This document shows positions 1-8,914 of a stretch of 53,044 nucleotides of DNA, piece by piece (the first letter of the stretch is position 1; each line of letters starts with the position of its first letter). This DNA is from Chlamydiota bacterium. Its GTDB lineage: Bacteria; Chlamydiota; Chlamydiia; Chlamydiales; JAAZZY01. The stretch covers positions 1 through 53,044 of the forward strand of contig JAJACU010000040.1 of the NCBI GenBank assembly GCA_022601345.1, written 5' to 3'. The translations under genes were made by a program, and so were the position numbers. The notes beneath the pieces are model-generated. The model saw only the letters and a list, made by a program, of their open reading frames with translations. It ran no database searches and was not told the DNA's origin.

Positions 1-163
1 GATTAGACAAGAAGTCTAGAAGATCTCTTTTACTAAAAATCCAATTTTCACCAAAATTATCTAAATAGTCGAACTTTAACTTTTCAATGTGAGCATTTAA
101 GTTGAAAACCTTACCTCTGTCGACAAGTAAGGTGGTAAATAAATTAAGCGACTTGTCTATCAT
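1..163 (-). CDS. Aminotransferase class IV (PabC-like 4-amino-4-deoxychorismate lyase), N-terminal fragment cut by window edge
   Basis: An open frame starts at an ATG at 163 and runs off the left edge with 54 residues. The segment FTTLLVDRGKVF followed by NAHIEKLK matches the N-terminus of fold-type IV PLP enzymes of the PabC/IlvE group, where FTT.RV..GKV..L.AHI.RL is the usual pattern; the catalytic lysine would lie beyond the edge. It is divergent from the small gene at 235, with 71 bases between. A PabC function fits with pabB at 13752-15131, because PabB makes aminodeoxychorismate and PabC splits it into p-aminobenzoate and pyruvate. A branched-chain or D-amino-acid aminotransferase cannot be excluded from so short a piece. 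Confidence 0.6.
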   Translation of the reverse strand, partial: MIDKSLNLFTTLLVDRGKVFNLNAHIEKLKFDYLDNFGENWIFSKRDLLDFLSN

Positions 164-234
164 ATTTACTTTTAAATATTTAAAATAAATGAGATAATAT
201 ACGAAAATGAATTATTTTTAAAGAGGAGCCAAGT

Positions 235-813
235 ATGTCTTTGGGAGCAATTTCAAATTGCGCAACGTCTTGTGAGCTAATTTCACTTCAACCCCTTAAA
301 GAAAGTGGTGAAAGTGTTCAAAGCAAGTTTAGTCAAGCTATTCAAAAGTGGGATTTAGTTGAGGTTCTAAACCTCTTAAATGAAGGGAATATAAATCCAC
401 ATGTACTGATTATTCCTGAGAAAAGTCTTGCTAAGAAGCTAATGAAAATAGATGAGAAACTTCACCTTATAAGAGAAGGTGGTGATGAGTTCTATCTAGA
501 AGCTTTTATTAGAGACTCAGAGATGCCCTCTTGGATTTTACTATCTCTTTTCACACTCGACTCAAAAGACCAAGGGTTAAGAATCCAGATATTAGATAGG
601 CTCAACGATGTTATTGACTTTGATTTTGATAATCGGTTTGAAAAACTTTACCTTGAAGTTGCAAGAGTCAATGAATTTGAAAATACTCAAGAACTCAAAG
701 CCTTTTTTAAAGCGATTTATTTAGAGCACATTAAAAAATGGAAGAGTGATTATAGCTTTCGTTTTGATGATATATATGGCTCTAGTTCAGATGAAGTAGC
801 TGAACCTAAATAA
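235..813 (+). CDS. Small protein with one ankyrin-like repeat, function unknown
   Basis: 192 residues with no family I can name. Residues about 32-60 read like one ankyrin repeat helix pair (FSQAIQKWDLVEVLNLLNEG, then an N-P turn). The rest is charged and helical, with no signal peptide or membrane segment. The first 75 residues resemble the start of the protein at 8979: both have M-S-(V/L)-x-(S/A)-I, a leucine/proline stretch near residue 20, an 'A(F/I)xxxDxxx(I/V)xxLLxxG' block and then N-P. The two are therefore probably paralogues. The ATG has GAGGAG about 8 bases upstream. No partner gene suggests a role; host-protein binding by an ankyrin module is inference only. Confidence 0.75.
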   Translation: MSLGAISNCATSCELISLQPLKESGESVQSKFSQAIQKWDLVEVLNLLNEGNINPHVLIIPEKSLAKKLMKIDEKLHLIREGGDEFYLEAFIRDSEMPSWILLSLFTLDSKDQGLRIQILDRLNDVIDFDFDNRFEKLYLEVARVNEFENTQELKAFFKAIYLEHIKKWKSDYSFRFDDIYGSSSDEVAEPK

Positions 814-876
814 AAAAGCTTTTCAAGTTATTAAGAATTATCTATATCCCACATATCTAGAAGGAGGCAGTCTAGG

Positions 877-2385
877 ATGGGGGATTCTCTGTTCATACAA
901 CGTGGGCGTATTTTAGCTTGCGTAATTCTATTCGTGGTATTGTTCTTTTCGCAAAGTTGTCAACATCACGATGATATGGCTAAAGCCTATCCTTCTATTT
1001 CTATTGATACTTCAGTGAAAGAAGCTTTTTCAGACTTTAGCTTTGTCTCATCAAGTTGGGTAGATGAAAACTGGTGGGAAATGTTCCAAGATAAGCAGCT
1101 CAACCAAATTATAGAAGTCGCTTTTGAGAATAACCCTAGCCTGCAAATGGCTGTAGAAAGAGTTAGTTTAGCCCATGACAAAGCAAAGCAGAGCTTTGCT
1201 CCTTTACTTCCCAGTGCCGAGGCTACTTTTGAAGAGTTTTTAGCGGGCTTTAACTGGAATCAAAGGGGGGTGCACTCCGATATTGGAGCTTTACCAGATA
1301 CCATTGTCCCTAAATGGATCAATATACTCTCTACTTTAGTTAATTTTAGATGGAACCTTGATTTGTGGGGGAAGCAAAAAAAACTTTATCAAGCTGCAAT
1401 TGACGAGACTAAAATGCAAATGGCAGAAGCGGCTTATACAAAACTCATGCTGAGTACTCAAATTGCTCTTGCCTACTTTGACCTGCAATATTACCTTTCT
1501 TTGAAAGAGCAGCAAGCGCTTCTACTGAATACTCAAAACCAAATTTTGGACATTCAAAATAGTATTTATGAGCATGCTTTGGGCGATGAAGAAACTTTGC
1601 AAACTCTTGAAAAGAGTATCTTAAGTTTTCAAAATGAGATTTTTACTAGTGAACAAAACATAGAAGTAAATATTCATGAGCTCAAAATGCTTATGGGTAA
1701 ATCAGCTGATGATGCACTTAACTTTGAATCACCCACAAGCTTTTTTGGACCGTGCTTTCCTTTTCCTGAAGAAGTTCCAATCGGTTTTTTATCCAGGCGA
1801 GCCGATGTAGTAGCCAAAATTTGGGCTGTGCAAGCAGCATCTAAAAGAATAAAGTCAGCTGAAGTGGCCTTTTTACCTAGCATTGACTTGGGGAGTTTTT
1901 CAGGTTATTTTAACCTGAGTTGGGACACCCTTTTAAAGCCAAGAGGATGGTTTACATCTATTGCACCTATGGCAACGCTGCCTATCTTTAAGGGGCTTGA
2001 GTTGAGAAATAATTTGCAGCAAAGTGTTAAGAGATACAATCTATCAATTTTAGATTATAACCAAGTTCTCCTCAAAGCTGCAAAAGAAGTCGTCGATAGT
2101 ATCACCACTTTTAGAATTTCTAATAGACAGCTTATTTGCCAAGAAGAGGTTTTAAAGAAAAGTCAGAATTTAGTGGAACTTTCGACTCTACGTTATGAGT
2201 ATGGACTAAATAACTATCTTGATGTATTGAAAACAAAGCTGACTTTGCTAGAGGATGAAATAAATATGAGCCAGTATAACAGGCTACACATGCTCGCTGC
2301 CTTGAGTTTGATAAAATCTCTTGGTGGAGGATATCAATGCCAAGAACTAGTACAAGCAAATGAGGAAATTCCATTAGATGAATGA
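877..2385 (+). CDS. Outer membrane efflux lipoprotein, TolC/OprM (NodT) family
   Basis: The outer-membrane channel of a tripartite drug exporter. The N-terminus has a hydrophobic stretch at about residues 10-24 and a cysteine at residue 28 (FFSQSC), a lipobox-like site, so it is probably a lipoprotein as in OprM. The body shows the TolC-family pattern of two related halves rich in Ala/Leu/Gln coiled-coil helices, with 'W..MFQDKQLNQIIEVAFENN' near residue 67 and 'SRRADVVA' near residue 307, the usual NodT-type R-P/A-D-V motif. Its 502 residues are normal for the family. AAGGAGG lies 9 bases before the ATG. The 3' end overlaps the next gene by 8 bases, so the three transporter genes are translationally coupled. 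Confidence 0.9.
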   Translation: MGDSLFIQRGRILACVILFVVLFFSQSCQHHDDMAKAYPSISIDTSVKEAFSDFSFVSSSWVDENWWEMFQDKQLNQIIEVAFENNPSLQMAVERVSLAHDKAKQSFAPLLPSAEATFEEFLAGFNWNQRGVHSDIGALPDTIVPKWINILSTLVNFRWNLDLWGKQKKLYQAAIDETKMQMAEAAYTKLMLSTQIALAYFDLQYYLSLKEQQALLLNTQNQILDIQNSIYEHALGDEETLQTLEKSILSFQNEIFTSEQNIEVNIHELKMLMGKSADDALNFESPTSFFGPCFPFPEEVPIGFLSRRADVVAKIWAVQAASKRIKSAEVAFLPSIDLGSFSGYFNLSWDTLLKPRGWFTSIAPMATLPIFKGLELRNNLQQSVKRYNLSILDYNQVLLKAAKEVVDSITTFRISNRQLICQEEVLKKSQNLVELSTLRYEYGLNNYLDVLKTKLTLLEDEINMSQYNRLHMLAALSLIKSLGGGYQCQELVQANEEIPLDE

Positions 2386-3571
2386 AGAGTTTCAAGCTCA
2401 TGAAGGTGAAGAATCTGCAGCTTCTGTAAAACACAAAAAAAGCAAGCTTCCTGTGTTAATAGTTCTTGTTGTTTTAATTCTTCTAGGAGCATCTGCATTT
2501 GGTTACTGGATTGTTTGGGGGCAGTACAAGGTTACGACTTCTGATGCATATGTAGATGGAAATATTTTAGAAGTTTTCCCCAGGGCTCAAGGAACGATTC
2601 AAACCGTAACAGTAAATGATACAGATTATGTGACAGAAGGCCAAATTCTTGTTATCCTAGACCCCACTGATCTCCAGATTGAGTTTGATCAATCTCAGGC
2701 CTATTTAGCGGCAACTCTTAGGAATGTTCAGCAGATGTTTGATCAAGTAGGGGAGCTTGAGGCTGCTCTAGAAAAACAGGCTGTTTACTTAGAGCAAGCA
2801 CAACAACACTTTAGACATCGCCAAGCTTTAGTTGAAATAGGCGGGGTTTCTCGTGAAAATTTTGAAGATGCTCAGTCTTCTCTTTTAGCAGCTGAGGCAG
2901 AGGTTGTCAATATAGAGGAGAGCTTAAAGAGAGCTCAATCACAAACATACAACACAACGGTGTTGACTCATCCTCTCGTTATTAATGCGATTGAAAAGGT
3001 GAAATTGAGCTGGGCGAATTTAAATAATGCTCAAGTCAAGGCTCCTTGTAGTGGTTTTATTGCTAAAAAAGTTGCACAAGTGGGTGAATCTGCCTCAACT
3101 TCTCATCCTGTTATGTCTATTGTTCCTTTGGACAATCTTTGGGTAACTGCAAACTTAAAGGAGAGTCAGCTCTCAAGAGTTAGGATTGGGCAAGAAGTGT
3201 CTATAAAAACGGATCTGTATAAGCATCAAATGCTTTTTAGAGGAAAAATTTTAGGGATTTATCCTGGAACAGGTAGCGTCTTTTCAATACTTCCACCACA
3301 AAATGCAACAGGCAACTGGATAAAAATTGTTCAACGCGTTCCTGTTAGAATAGGGCTACGTGCAAGTGAAATAGAAAGTTATCCTCTAAGAGTTGGCTTA
3401 TCTACAAAAGTTGTTATAGATATTCAGGATCAGTCTGGGTCTGTTTTGACTCAAATGCGTTCAACGCGACCAATTCATCAAACGGATATTTATGAAAATC
3501 AACTTTGTGGAGTTGGCAATGTTATCGATCAAATTATTTTAGAGAACATCAATTTATCTGATGGAAAATAA
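2378..3571 (+). CDS. HlyD/EmrA-family periplasmic adaptor (membrane fusion protein)
   Basis: Connects the inner-membrane pump at 3561 to the channel at 877. It has a short charged N-terminus with Lys-Lys, one transmembrane helix at about residues 25-46, then the biotinyl-lipoyl half-motif (VFPRAQGTIQTVTVND, near residue 66, followed by V-T-E-G-Q). A long alpha-helical hairpin spans about residues 105-190, followed by the second lipoyl half (APCSGFIAKKVAQVGE, about residue 222) and a beta-barrel part (LWVTANLKESQLSRV). The 397 residues and this domain order fit EmrA closely. It overlaps genes on both sides (8 and 11 bases). Substrate cannot be read from sequence; EmrAB-type pumps export hydrophobic toxic compounds. 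Confidence 0.92.
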   Translation: MNEEFQAHEGEESAASVKHKKSKLPVLIVLVVLILLGASAFGYWIVWGQYKVTTSDAYVDGNILEVFPRAQGTIQTVTVNDTDYVTEGQILVILDPTDLQIEFDQSQAYLAATLRNVQQMFDQVGELEAALEKQAVYLEQAQQHFRHRQALVEIGGVSRENFEDAQSSLLAAEAEVVNIEESLKRAQSQTYNTTVLTHPLVINAIEKVKLSWANLNNAQVKAPCSGFIAKKVAQVGESASTSHPVMSIVPLDNLWVTANLKESQLSRVRIGQEVSIKTDLYKHQMLFRGKILGIYPGTGSVFSILPPQNATGNWIKIVQRVPVRIGLRASEIESYPLRVGLSTKVVIDIQDQSGSVLTQMRSTRPIHQTDIYENQLCGVGNVIDQIILENINLSDGK

Positions 3572-5105
3572 ATATAATATCACAGGCATTCCTTTTATCC
3601 TCTCAACACTTGCACTTGCTTTTTGTACTTTTATGGAAGTCCTAGATTTTTCCATTGCCAATGTTTCTGTGCCCTATATTGCTGGAGGGCTTGGAGTCAG
3701 CGATAGTGAGGGAACGTGGGTCATAACTCTCTATATGGTAGGTAATGCAATTGTGCTGCCTATTTCAGGGTGGTTAAGTGAAAAAATAGGAGCGGTTAGA
3801 TTAATTTTGATTTCAAGTGCCCTCTTTGGAGTCACTTCTTGGTTTTGTGGGGTGGCTTTCTCTTTTCCAATGCTCTGCATATCCCGTTTTATTCAAGGGG
3901 CAGTTTCTGGACCTTTAATACCAGTTAGCCAAGTCCTTTTAGTAGAAATATTTCCTCAGGGTAAAAAACAAATGGCCGTGGCTATTTGGGCAATGGTTGC
4001 CCTTATTGGCCCTATTGCTGGTCCAGTCGTTGGTGGATGGATCACCCAAGATTTTAATTGGCGCTGGATTTTTTACATCAACATTCCAGTCTCTATTTTT
4101 TCAGTAGGAGTTATTTGGGCTTACATGAAAAAGTATATTGGAAAAGTATCAGGGCAAAAGCTAGACATTATTGGTCTTATGTTATTAGTTATTGGTATTA
4201 CATCACTGCAAATTTTACTTGATAAAGGAAGGCAGCTAGATTGGTTGCAATCACCAACAATTCGATTGCTAGCTATTATCTCATTTGTATGTTTATCCAT
4301 TCTCGTTGTTTATGAATGGGTGCACCCAGATCCTTTGATTAATTTTAGAATACTAAAAATACGGTCTTTTACAATCGGAACATTTGTTTTAGGTATTTCT
4401 TTCATGGTGTTTTTTGCTCCTATAGTAATTACCCCGCTTTGGCTTGAAACTTATATGGGTTATGATGCTTTTAAAGTTGGGTTGGCCCTTGCCACTATGG
4501 GCATTCTTCCTTTTCTTTTTGCCCCACTCGTTGGAAAGATGATGGCTATGGGCTGGCAAAAGGTTATGATTATTGTAAGTTTCATTTTAATGGCGCTTGC
4601 CTTTTTCTACTTCTCTACATTTAATACATCCGTAACTTTTTCTGAAATTGCATGGTCTCGTTTTTTACTAGGAATAGGATTAACAGCTTATATCGCTCCT
4701 ATGATCACAATATCTCTTTCTCAGGTCCCAGCAGAGCAAGTGGCAAGAGCATCATCTATTCTACAGTTTTTTAGAATATTCATGAGTGGGGTAGGGGTTT
4801 CTTTATATACGACGCTATGGACAGATCGCGCCACTTTTCATCGCTCAAATATTGTCTCTGCATTAACTGAGACCGATTCAAGCCTATCTACAATCAAGCA
4901 AATTGCTTTAGAGAAATTTAATTCTGTTAAAGAGCCCTATTTAGAGATTCTTAGCAGGGTTGTCGATAGTCAAGCTTATATGTTGGCTACAAACGATGTC
5001 ATGATTGCAAGTGGACTTACAATGCTTGCCTTAATTTTGTTATTGCTTTGGATTAATGTATCGCCATCTGAGATCAAGAAAAATGGCCTGAAAGTAGGGC
5101 ATTAA
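3561..5105 (+). CDS. EmrB/QacA-type drug:H+ antiporter, MFS DHA2 family, 14 TM
   Basis: Inner-membrane pump of the efflux operon. The 514 residues are mostly hydrophobic, with a pattern consistent with 14 transmembrane helices. Family marks visible are the first-helix aspartate block (FMEVLDFSIANVSVP), motif A-like 'GWLSEKIGAVR', the antiporter motif C 'GPIAGPVVGGW' near residue 153, and 'NWRWIFYINIPVS' just after it, which is diagnostic of the DHA2/EmrB group. A large loop between the last two helices carries the usual extracytoplasmic segment. It is the last gene of the operon; the next gene is convergent with only 15 bases between stops and I see no clear terminator hairpin there. Confidence 0.93.
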   Translation: MENKYNITGIPFILSTLALAFCTFMEVLDFSIANVSVPYIAGGLGVSDSEGTWVITLYMVGNAIVLPISGWLSEKIGAVRLILISSALFGVTSWFCGVAFSFPMLCISRFIQGAVSGPLIPVSQVLLVEIFPQGKKQMAVAIWAMVALIGPIAGPVVGGWITQDFNWRWIFYINIPVSIFSVGVIWAYMKKYIGKVSGQKLDIIGLMLLVIGITSLQILLDKGRQLDWLQSPTIRLLAIISFVCLSILVVYEWVHPDPLINFRILKIRSFTIGTFVLGISFMVFFAPIVITPLWLETYMGYDAFKVGLALATMGILPFLFAPLVGKMMAMGWQKVMIIVSFILMALAFFYFSTFNTSVTFSEIAWSRFLLGIGLTAYIAPMITISLSQVPAEQVARASSILQFFRIFMSGVGVSLYTTLWTDRATFHRSNIVSALTETDSSLSTIKQIALEKFNSVKEPYLEILSRVVDSQAYMLATNDVMIASGLTMLALILLLLWINVSPSEIKKNGLKVGH

Positions 5106-5120
5106 ACGCGCTAGAGTGTG

Positions 5121-5729
5121 TTATCTCATTTCTATTTCAAAAGATTTATCTTGGTAGTGGATCTTTGAAGATTCTGTAGTCATTTCGAGTTGAGGCCCTT
5201 CTAAAAATTTAGGTAGGAATTGAGAGTATTTTTTTGAATTCTGGCAAAAAGATGCAAACAGGGCAATAATGACATCATGGCTGATCACAAAATAGTTTCC
5301 AGAGGGTAGCTTATTAAAAAATTGCATGAGAATTTTTGAACTCTTTTCTACATTTGCAAACCCGGGTAAAGACTTCTCTTTTTCTAATTGTTGCAACAAA
5401 TCATGCATTGTCATTTCCATAAATAGGGGAAGGGCAAGTTTCATATCATCAATATAAATGCCAGGCTCTCCTACAAGCTCTAAGGGATGTAGTGGCAAAG
5501 TCTGATCGCTACCTCTAATGATATGCTTAGCTGTTTCAAGACATCTTTTGATAGGGCTAGAGTAAATAGCAGTTATATTTGAATTTTTTAAAGATTGGCC
5601 TAACTTAAAAGCCCTATCTACACCATTTTTACTAATAGAAACTAAAGTTGTGTCTTCATCAGGAAGGAAATTTCTTCTCTCAGAATGACGAATGAAATGA
5701 ATTGTTTTGTTTAGGTTATTTTGGATCAT
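5121..5729 (-). CDS. Histidine phosphatase superfamily protein (SixA/phosphoglycerate-mutase-like)
   Basis: Shows the phosphohistidine motif IRHSERR, with catalytic His15 (RHS rather than the more common RHG). A partner block YSSPIKRCLETA follows around residue 56 and a second catalytic histidine sits in VISHDVI near residue 150. The 202 residues and one-domain layout fit small phosphatases such as SixA or CobC-like enzymes. Substrate is not evident. Its ATG overlaps the stop of the upstream gene in an ATGA, so the pair at 5121-6664 is one leftward transcript with coupled translation. The kinase-like upstream product and this phosphatase may act in one pathway, which is inference. Confidence 0.8.
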   Translation of the reverse strand: MIQNNLNKTIHFIRHSERRNFLPDEDTTLVSISKNGVDRAFKLGQSLKNSNITAIYSSPIKRCLETAKHIIRGSDQTLPLHPLELVGEPGIYIDDMKLALPLFMEMTMHDLLQQLEKEKSLPGFANVEKSSKILMQFFNKLPSGNYFVISHDVIIALFASFCQNSKKYSQFLPKFLEGPQLEMTTESSKIHYQDKSFEIEMR

Positions 5730-6664
5730 TTTATTTTCTCATCTAACAGCTTATTAATTTCTTCAATAAGTTCTAGAGAAGAATCATATCCTTGTTGGAT
5801 TAAACGGCGAGTTCTACTTAATCGATTCATGAAGTTTTCGTTGTCATACAGTTTTGAGAGCTTTCCTTCTAAGCAGATTTTATCTAGCAAGCTGATTAAA
5901 TCTTTAGGAGGAAAGCAGTTAGTAAGGTTTTGCAAAGTCTCAGCATAGAGCTTTAATGCCTTTTTCTCTTCAGGAGAAAAGAGGTAGGCTTGCTTATTAA
6001 GTCGAGCTACTTGCTCTAGAGCCTCTTGAGCAAGATTTCCCTTAAATGAGTTGCCTAGGTCTATTCCATAAAACAACTCGTTTGCTTGATCGTAAAAAAT
6101 ATTAGGTAGGCTGCGATCCATATTCCCCAGGTAGGTGTCTAGAGCTACAATCTTGGCTAATTGAGGGTATGCTGCCATTGATTTGATCACAGCAATGCGT
6201 AATCCTTTTTCTTCAGGGGCAAGATCTCCATTCTTTTCTATCATCCAAGGAGATCTAAATTTTTGTTGAATGTCAACTTTAGGATTCATTGGATGTCTAT
6301 CTAATTGAACTCCAGGAACTTTTCGATGTAAAGTTCCTGGTTCGCCAGGGATTATTTTTATATAAAAGTTGTTGTTAGCATCAATGAATTCGACGTAGTT
6401 AATTGGCAAATTTAAATCTTGAGCAATACTAGAGGCTAAAACTTCATAAGTTAGATCTAAATAATCTTCAGGCTCTGCTTGGCGATACTGTTTATAAATC
6501 CACTCTTGCTTATCAGCATCCTCTAGAAAGAAATAGCTTGAGTCGATGCCTTGATATACAGAGGAAATAGGCACTAGATTCGTAACTGCAAATAGCTGCA
6601 TATTTGCAGTAGGTGGACAAACAACCAATAACAATAAAAAAATGAAGTATCTTAAAATTCTCAT
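5726..6664 (-). CDS. Secreted protein with HipA/PI3K-like kinase signature
   Basis: Start taken at the ATG at 6664, which gives a clean signal peptide (Met-Arg, about 14 hydrophobic residues, small residues before a cut near residue 26). The frame is also open upstream to a TTG at 6700. The core holds a catalytic-loop-like block, LDTYLGNMDRSLPN, followed 14 residues on by GIDLGNSF. This is the D-x4-N then D-L/F-G arrangement of HipA and phosphatidylinositol-kinase-like folds, with Asp183, Asn188 and Asp202 in the 312-residue numbering. No HipB-type antitoxin gene lies beside it. A kinase acting outside the cytoplasm on host or surface targets is inference; the fold may be degenerate, since a glycine-rich ATP loop is not obvious. 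Confidence 0.6.
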   Translation of the reverse strand: MRILRYFIFLLLLVVCPPTANMQLFAVTNLVPISSVYQGIDSSYFFLEDADKQEWIYKQYRQAEPEDYLDLTYEVLASSIAQDLNLPINYVEFIDANNNFYIKIIPGEPGTLHRKVPGVQLDRHPMNPKVDIQQKFRSPWMIEKNGDLAPEEKGLRIAVIKSMAAYPQLAKIVALDTYLGNMDRSLPNIFYDQANELFYGIDLGNSFKGNLAQEALEQVARLNKQAYLFSPEEKKALKLYAETLQNLTNCFPPKDLISLLDKICLEGKLSKLYDNENFMNRLSRTRRLIQQGYDSSLELIEEINKLLDEKIK

Positions 6665-6746
6665 GCGCAAGAGTTTATTAAATGTAGAGAATTTTGGCAA
6701 TTTAAACGGTTAGGTTATTTTCAAAAATTGAACGAAATACTTTTTA

Positions 6747-6774
6747 TTGAAACATATTTCTTGATGCTTATATA
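6747..6774 (+). promoter_or_regulatory. Putative promoter of the autotransporter gene
   Basis: TTGAAA at 6747-6752 and TATATA at 6769-6774 are separated by 16 bases (18 if the overlapping TATATA at 6771 is used). It lies 28 bases before the ATG at 6802, leaving a short leader with a GAGG ribosome site. The -10 box is only a moderate match. Confidence 0.45.
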
Positions 6775-6801
6775 TATAGACACTACTTTAGAGGCTCGCT
6801 T

Positions 6802-8871
6802 ATGCAAATGATTATTCAACATATAAAAAGAGTTTTTCTAGCTTCATTGGTAATGGCTTGTTGCTTTTATTCCAACATGATTGCAGATGATGGTACATGG
6901 CAAGGAGCAGATAACGACTGGAATCTAGTTACAAACTGGACCTCAAACCCCAACCCCGTCCCGGGTCCTGGAAATACAGCTACTTTTGATGGGGGAGGAA
7001 ATAACGCTGTTGTTGTACCAAATACAGCCCTAGGAACCCTTTCAATAACAGATGGGTCATACACCTTTAATTCTGGGGGGGGATCCTTAAACCCTAATAC
7101 GATTAATATAACTTCTAATAGTGCAAATCCTATAGTTTTTAACACTTCCTCAATAGACGGAGGAGATTTAACTCACACAGGATCAGCGCCATTAACTATT
7201 AATGACATCACTGTGAACGCATTTCGTTTAGATAATGCGTTATCTATTGTTGAGCTAGCCGGTAACCTCAGTTCTCTCGTAACAGTATTGACAACAGGAA
7301 CGATAACAGGATCAGGAACAATAACTGGAAATGCTGCTCAAGATGGTGGAACAATCAATGGCAACTTAACTATAACTGGATTATTAGTGCAAAATGCTGG
7401 AGTCATCAGCCCGGGAGGCGTAAGAGTTCTAGGTAATATTAATATAGGGAATAACTATACTCAGAATCCATTTTCTGGAGCTACCTACACTGCCAGTATT
7501 GACCCAGCAGGCAATGCTGACACGCTAACCGTTACAGGTGATGCTATTTTAAATAGTATAGTCAATTTAGATCCTTTACCTGGAATTTACACGAAAGACA
7601 CCCTCTATACATTACTGACTGCAGCAACAATAACAGGTACTCCAACACTCACAGAAACCCACCCAATAGATTTTAGATTATTTGTTTTAGACAACCAGCT
7701 TCGCCTTATTACCCTCACAAATACTATCGTTTTACCTGTTAACATGAGTGATTTGCCTGTTAACTCACAAAGAGTGGCTAGTTACTTATATGCTGATGTT
7801 GCTCCAGTTGGAGCCCTGAGAGAACTTGTTCAAACTACCCTAACTTCTCCTGCAGGTGTATTTTCTGACACTTTATTGCAGCTAAGCCCTATTCAGTATG
7901 GAGCTTTTGGACTCGTCGGCCTTCAAAACAATGTTCACATGGCTGATGTGTTATCCAGAAGAGCTGTTAACACACTTTGTAATGACCCAAGGTGTTCTGA
8001 AAACTATAGACAAATGTGGGTCGAGCCTATTGGTTTTTACTATCACCAAAATCCGCACAATAGACAACGTGGATTTGATGATTATACCTACGGAGTAGCT
8101 TATGGAATGGAATTTCCGTTAGCCCGTGATTTTACAGTCGGTGGAAGCGTTGGCTACACTCACTCCAATATCGTTTGGTATCCTAATCTTGGGGATGCAC
8201 ATTCCAATACCGTTTATCTTGGTTTAAACGCTGGGTTTTCTCAGAGTTTAACTGGAGATCCTGCAAGTATTGGATTTGTAAACTTTTTGCTTCAAGGTGA
8301 TATAGACTTCTATACTTGTAATAGAACCATTGAGATCCCCAACTTTAAGCGAGTAGCTGGCAGCAATCACAATAGCTACAATTTACTTGGAAGAGTTGAT
8401 GCAGGACTTAAATTATCTGCTAATGAAAACGATACTTTTTTTGTTCAACCCGAGACCCAATTGAATTATCTCAACTTGTTTGAAGTGGGATATAAAGAAA
8501 TAGGAGCAGGTTTTGCAGACCTGCAAGTCAACTACAAGCACACCGTCTTTTTACAGCCTAATGCAAAGGTGCGCTTGATTAAGCAGTTTAAAAATAAAGA
8601 TCTTTGCTACACACCTAATGTTTATTTAGGGTGGCTTGCCAATGTTCCTATTACCAGCGGAAGATATACCGCTCATATGTATAATGTAATTGCAAGAGAG
8701 AGAGAATTTTCTGTAACAAGTTATCATGAATATGCCAACCAGTTGGTTGTGGGTGGTGAGTTTTCTGTAACTAAGTGTGAAGACTTTTTACTCAATGTGG
8801 GCTACGAAGGGGATTTACTCAATCGCTTTGGGGTGCATGCTGTGACAATTAGACTGGAATGGGCTTATTGA
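6802..8871 (+). CDS. Autotransporter (type V) outer-membrane protein
   Basis: Surface protein of 689 residues. A signal peptide (about residues 1-28, with a hydrophobic core and a double cysteine) is followed by a Gly/Asn/Thr-rich passenger (about 30-330) beginning GTWQGADNDWNLVTNW. Passenger segments such as TITGSGTITGN repeat in the manner of beta-helix (PATR-like) rungs. A C-terminal region of about 290 residues with alternating hydrophobic strands ends in IRLEWAY, the terminal aromatic expected of an outer-membrane beta-barrel. I do not see the repeated GGAI and FxxN motifs that define chlamydial Pmp proteins, so it is Pmp-like in layout only. A run of eight G at 7075-7082 lies early in the passenger and could change the reading frame. 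Confidence 0.85.
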   Translation: MQMIIQHIKRVFLASLVMACCFYSNMIADDGTWQGADNDWNLVTNWTSNPNPVPGPGNTATFDGGGNNAVVVPNTALGTLSITDGSYTFNSGGGSLNPNTINITSNSANPIVFNTSSIDGGDLTHTGSAPLTINDITVNAFRLDNALSIVELAGNLSSLVTVLTTGTITGSGTITGNAAQDGGTINGNLTITGLLVQNAGVISPGGVRVLGNINIGNNYTQNPFSGATYTASIDPAGNADTLTVTGDAILNSIVNLDPLPGIYTKDTLYTLLTAATITGTPTLTETHPIDFRLFVLDNQLRLITLTNTIVLPVNMSDLPVNSQRVASYLYADVAPVGALRELVQTTLTSPAGVFSDTLLQLSPIQYGAFGLVGLQNNVHMADVLSRRAVNTLCNDPRCSENYRQMWVEPIGFYYHQNPHNRQRGFDDYTYGVAYGMEFPLARDFTVGGSVGYTHSNIVWYPNLGDAHSNTVYLGLNAGFSQSLTGDPASIGFVNFLLQGDIDFYTCNRTIEIPNFKRVAGSNHNSYNLLGRVDAGLKLSANENDTFFVQPETQLNYLNLFEVGYKEIGAGFADLQVNYKHTVFLQPNAKVRLIKQFKNKDLCYTPNVYLGWLANVPITSGRYTAHMYNVIAREREFSVTSYHEYANQLVVGGEFSVTKCEDFLLNVGYEGDLLNRFGVHAVTIRLEWAY
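7075..7082 (+). repeat. Poly-G tract (G8) inside the autotransporter passenger
   Basis: Eight consecutive G within codons 92-94 (Gly-Gly-Gly), in an AT-rich genome. Homopolymer G runs in surface-protein genes are known slippage sites, and some chlamydial pmp genes vary in this way. In the present state the frame is open. Confidence 0.8.
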
Positions 8872-8914
8872 TTTTTGGAGCATTTTTTGCGTTTTTAAAG
8901 TTATTTTTAGGTAT

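Noticed and set aside
2132-2434. 100-codon open frame antisense to the TolC/HlyD junction
   Set aside because: It crosses the overlap of two certain genes on the other strand and has no family features.
5726-6664. HipAB toxin-antitoxin module
   Set aside because: No small helix-turn-helix HipB gene upstream, and the protein has a signal peptide, unlike HipA.
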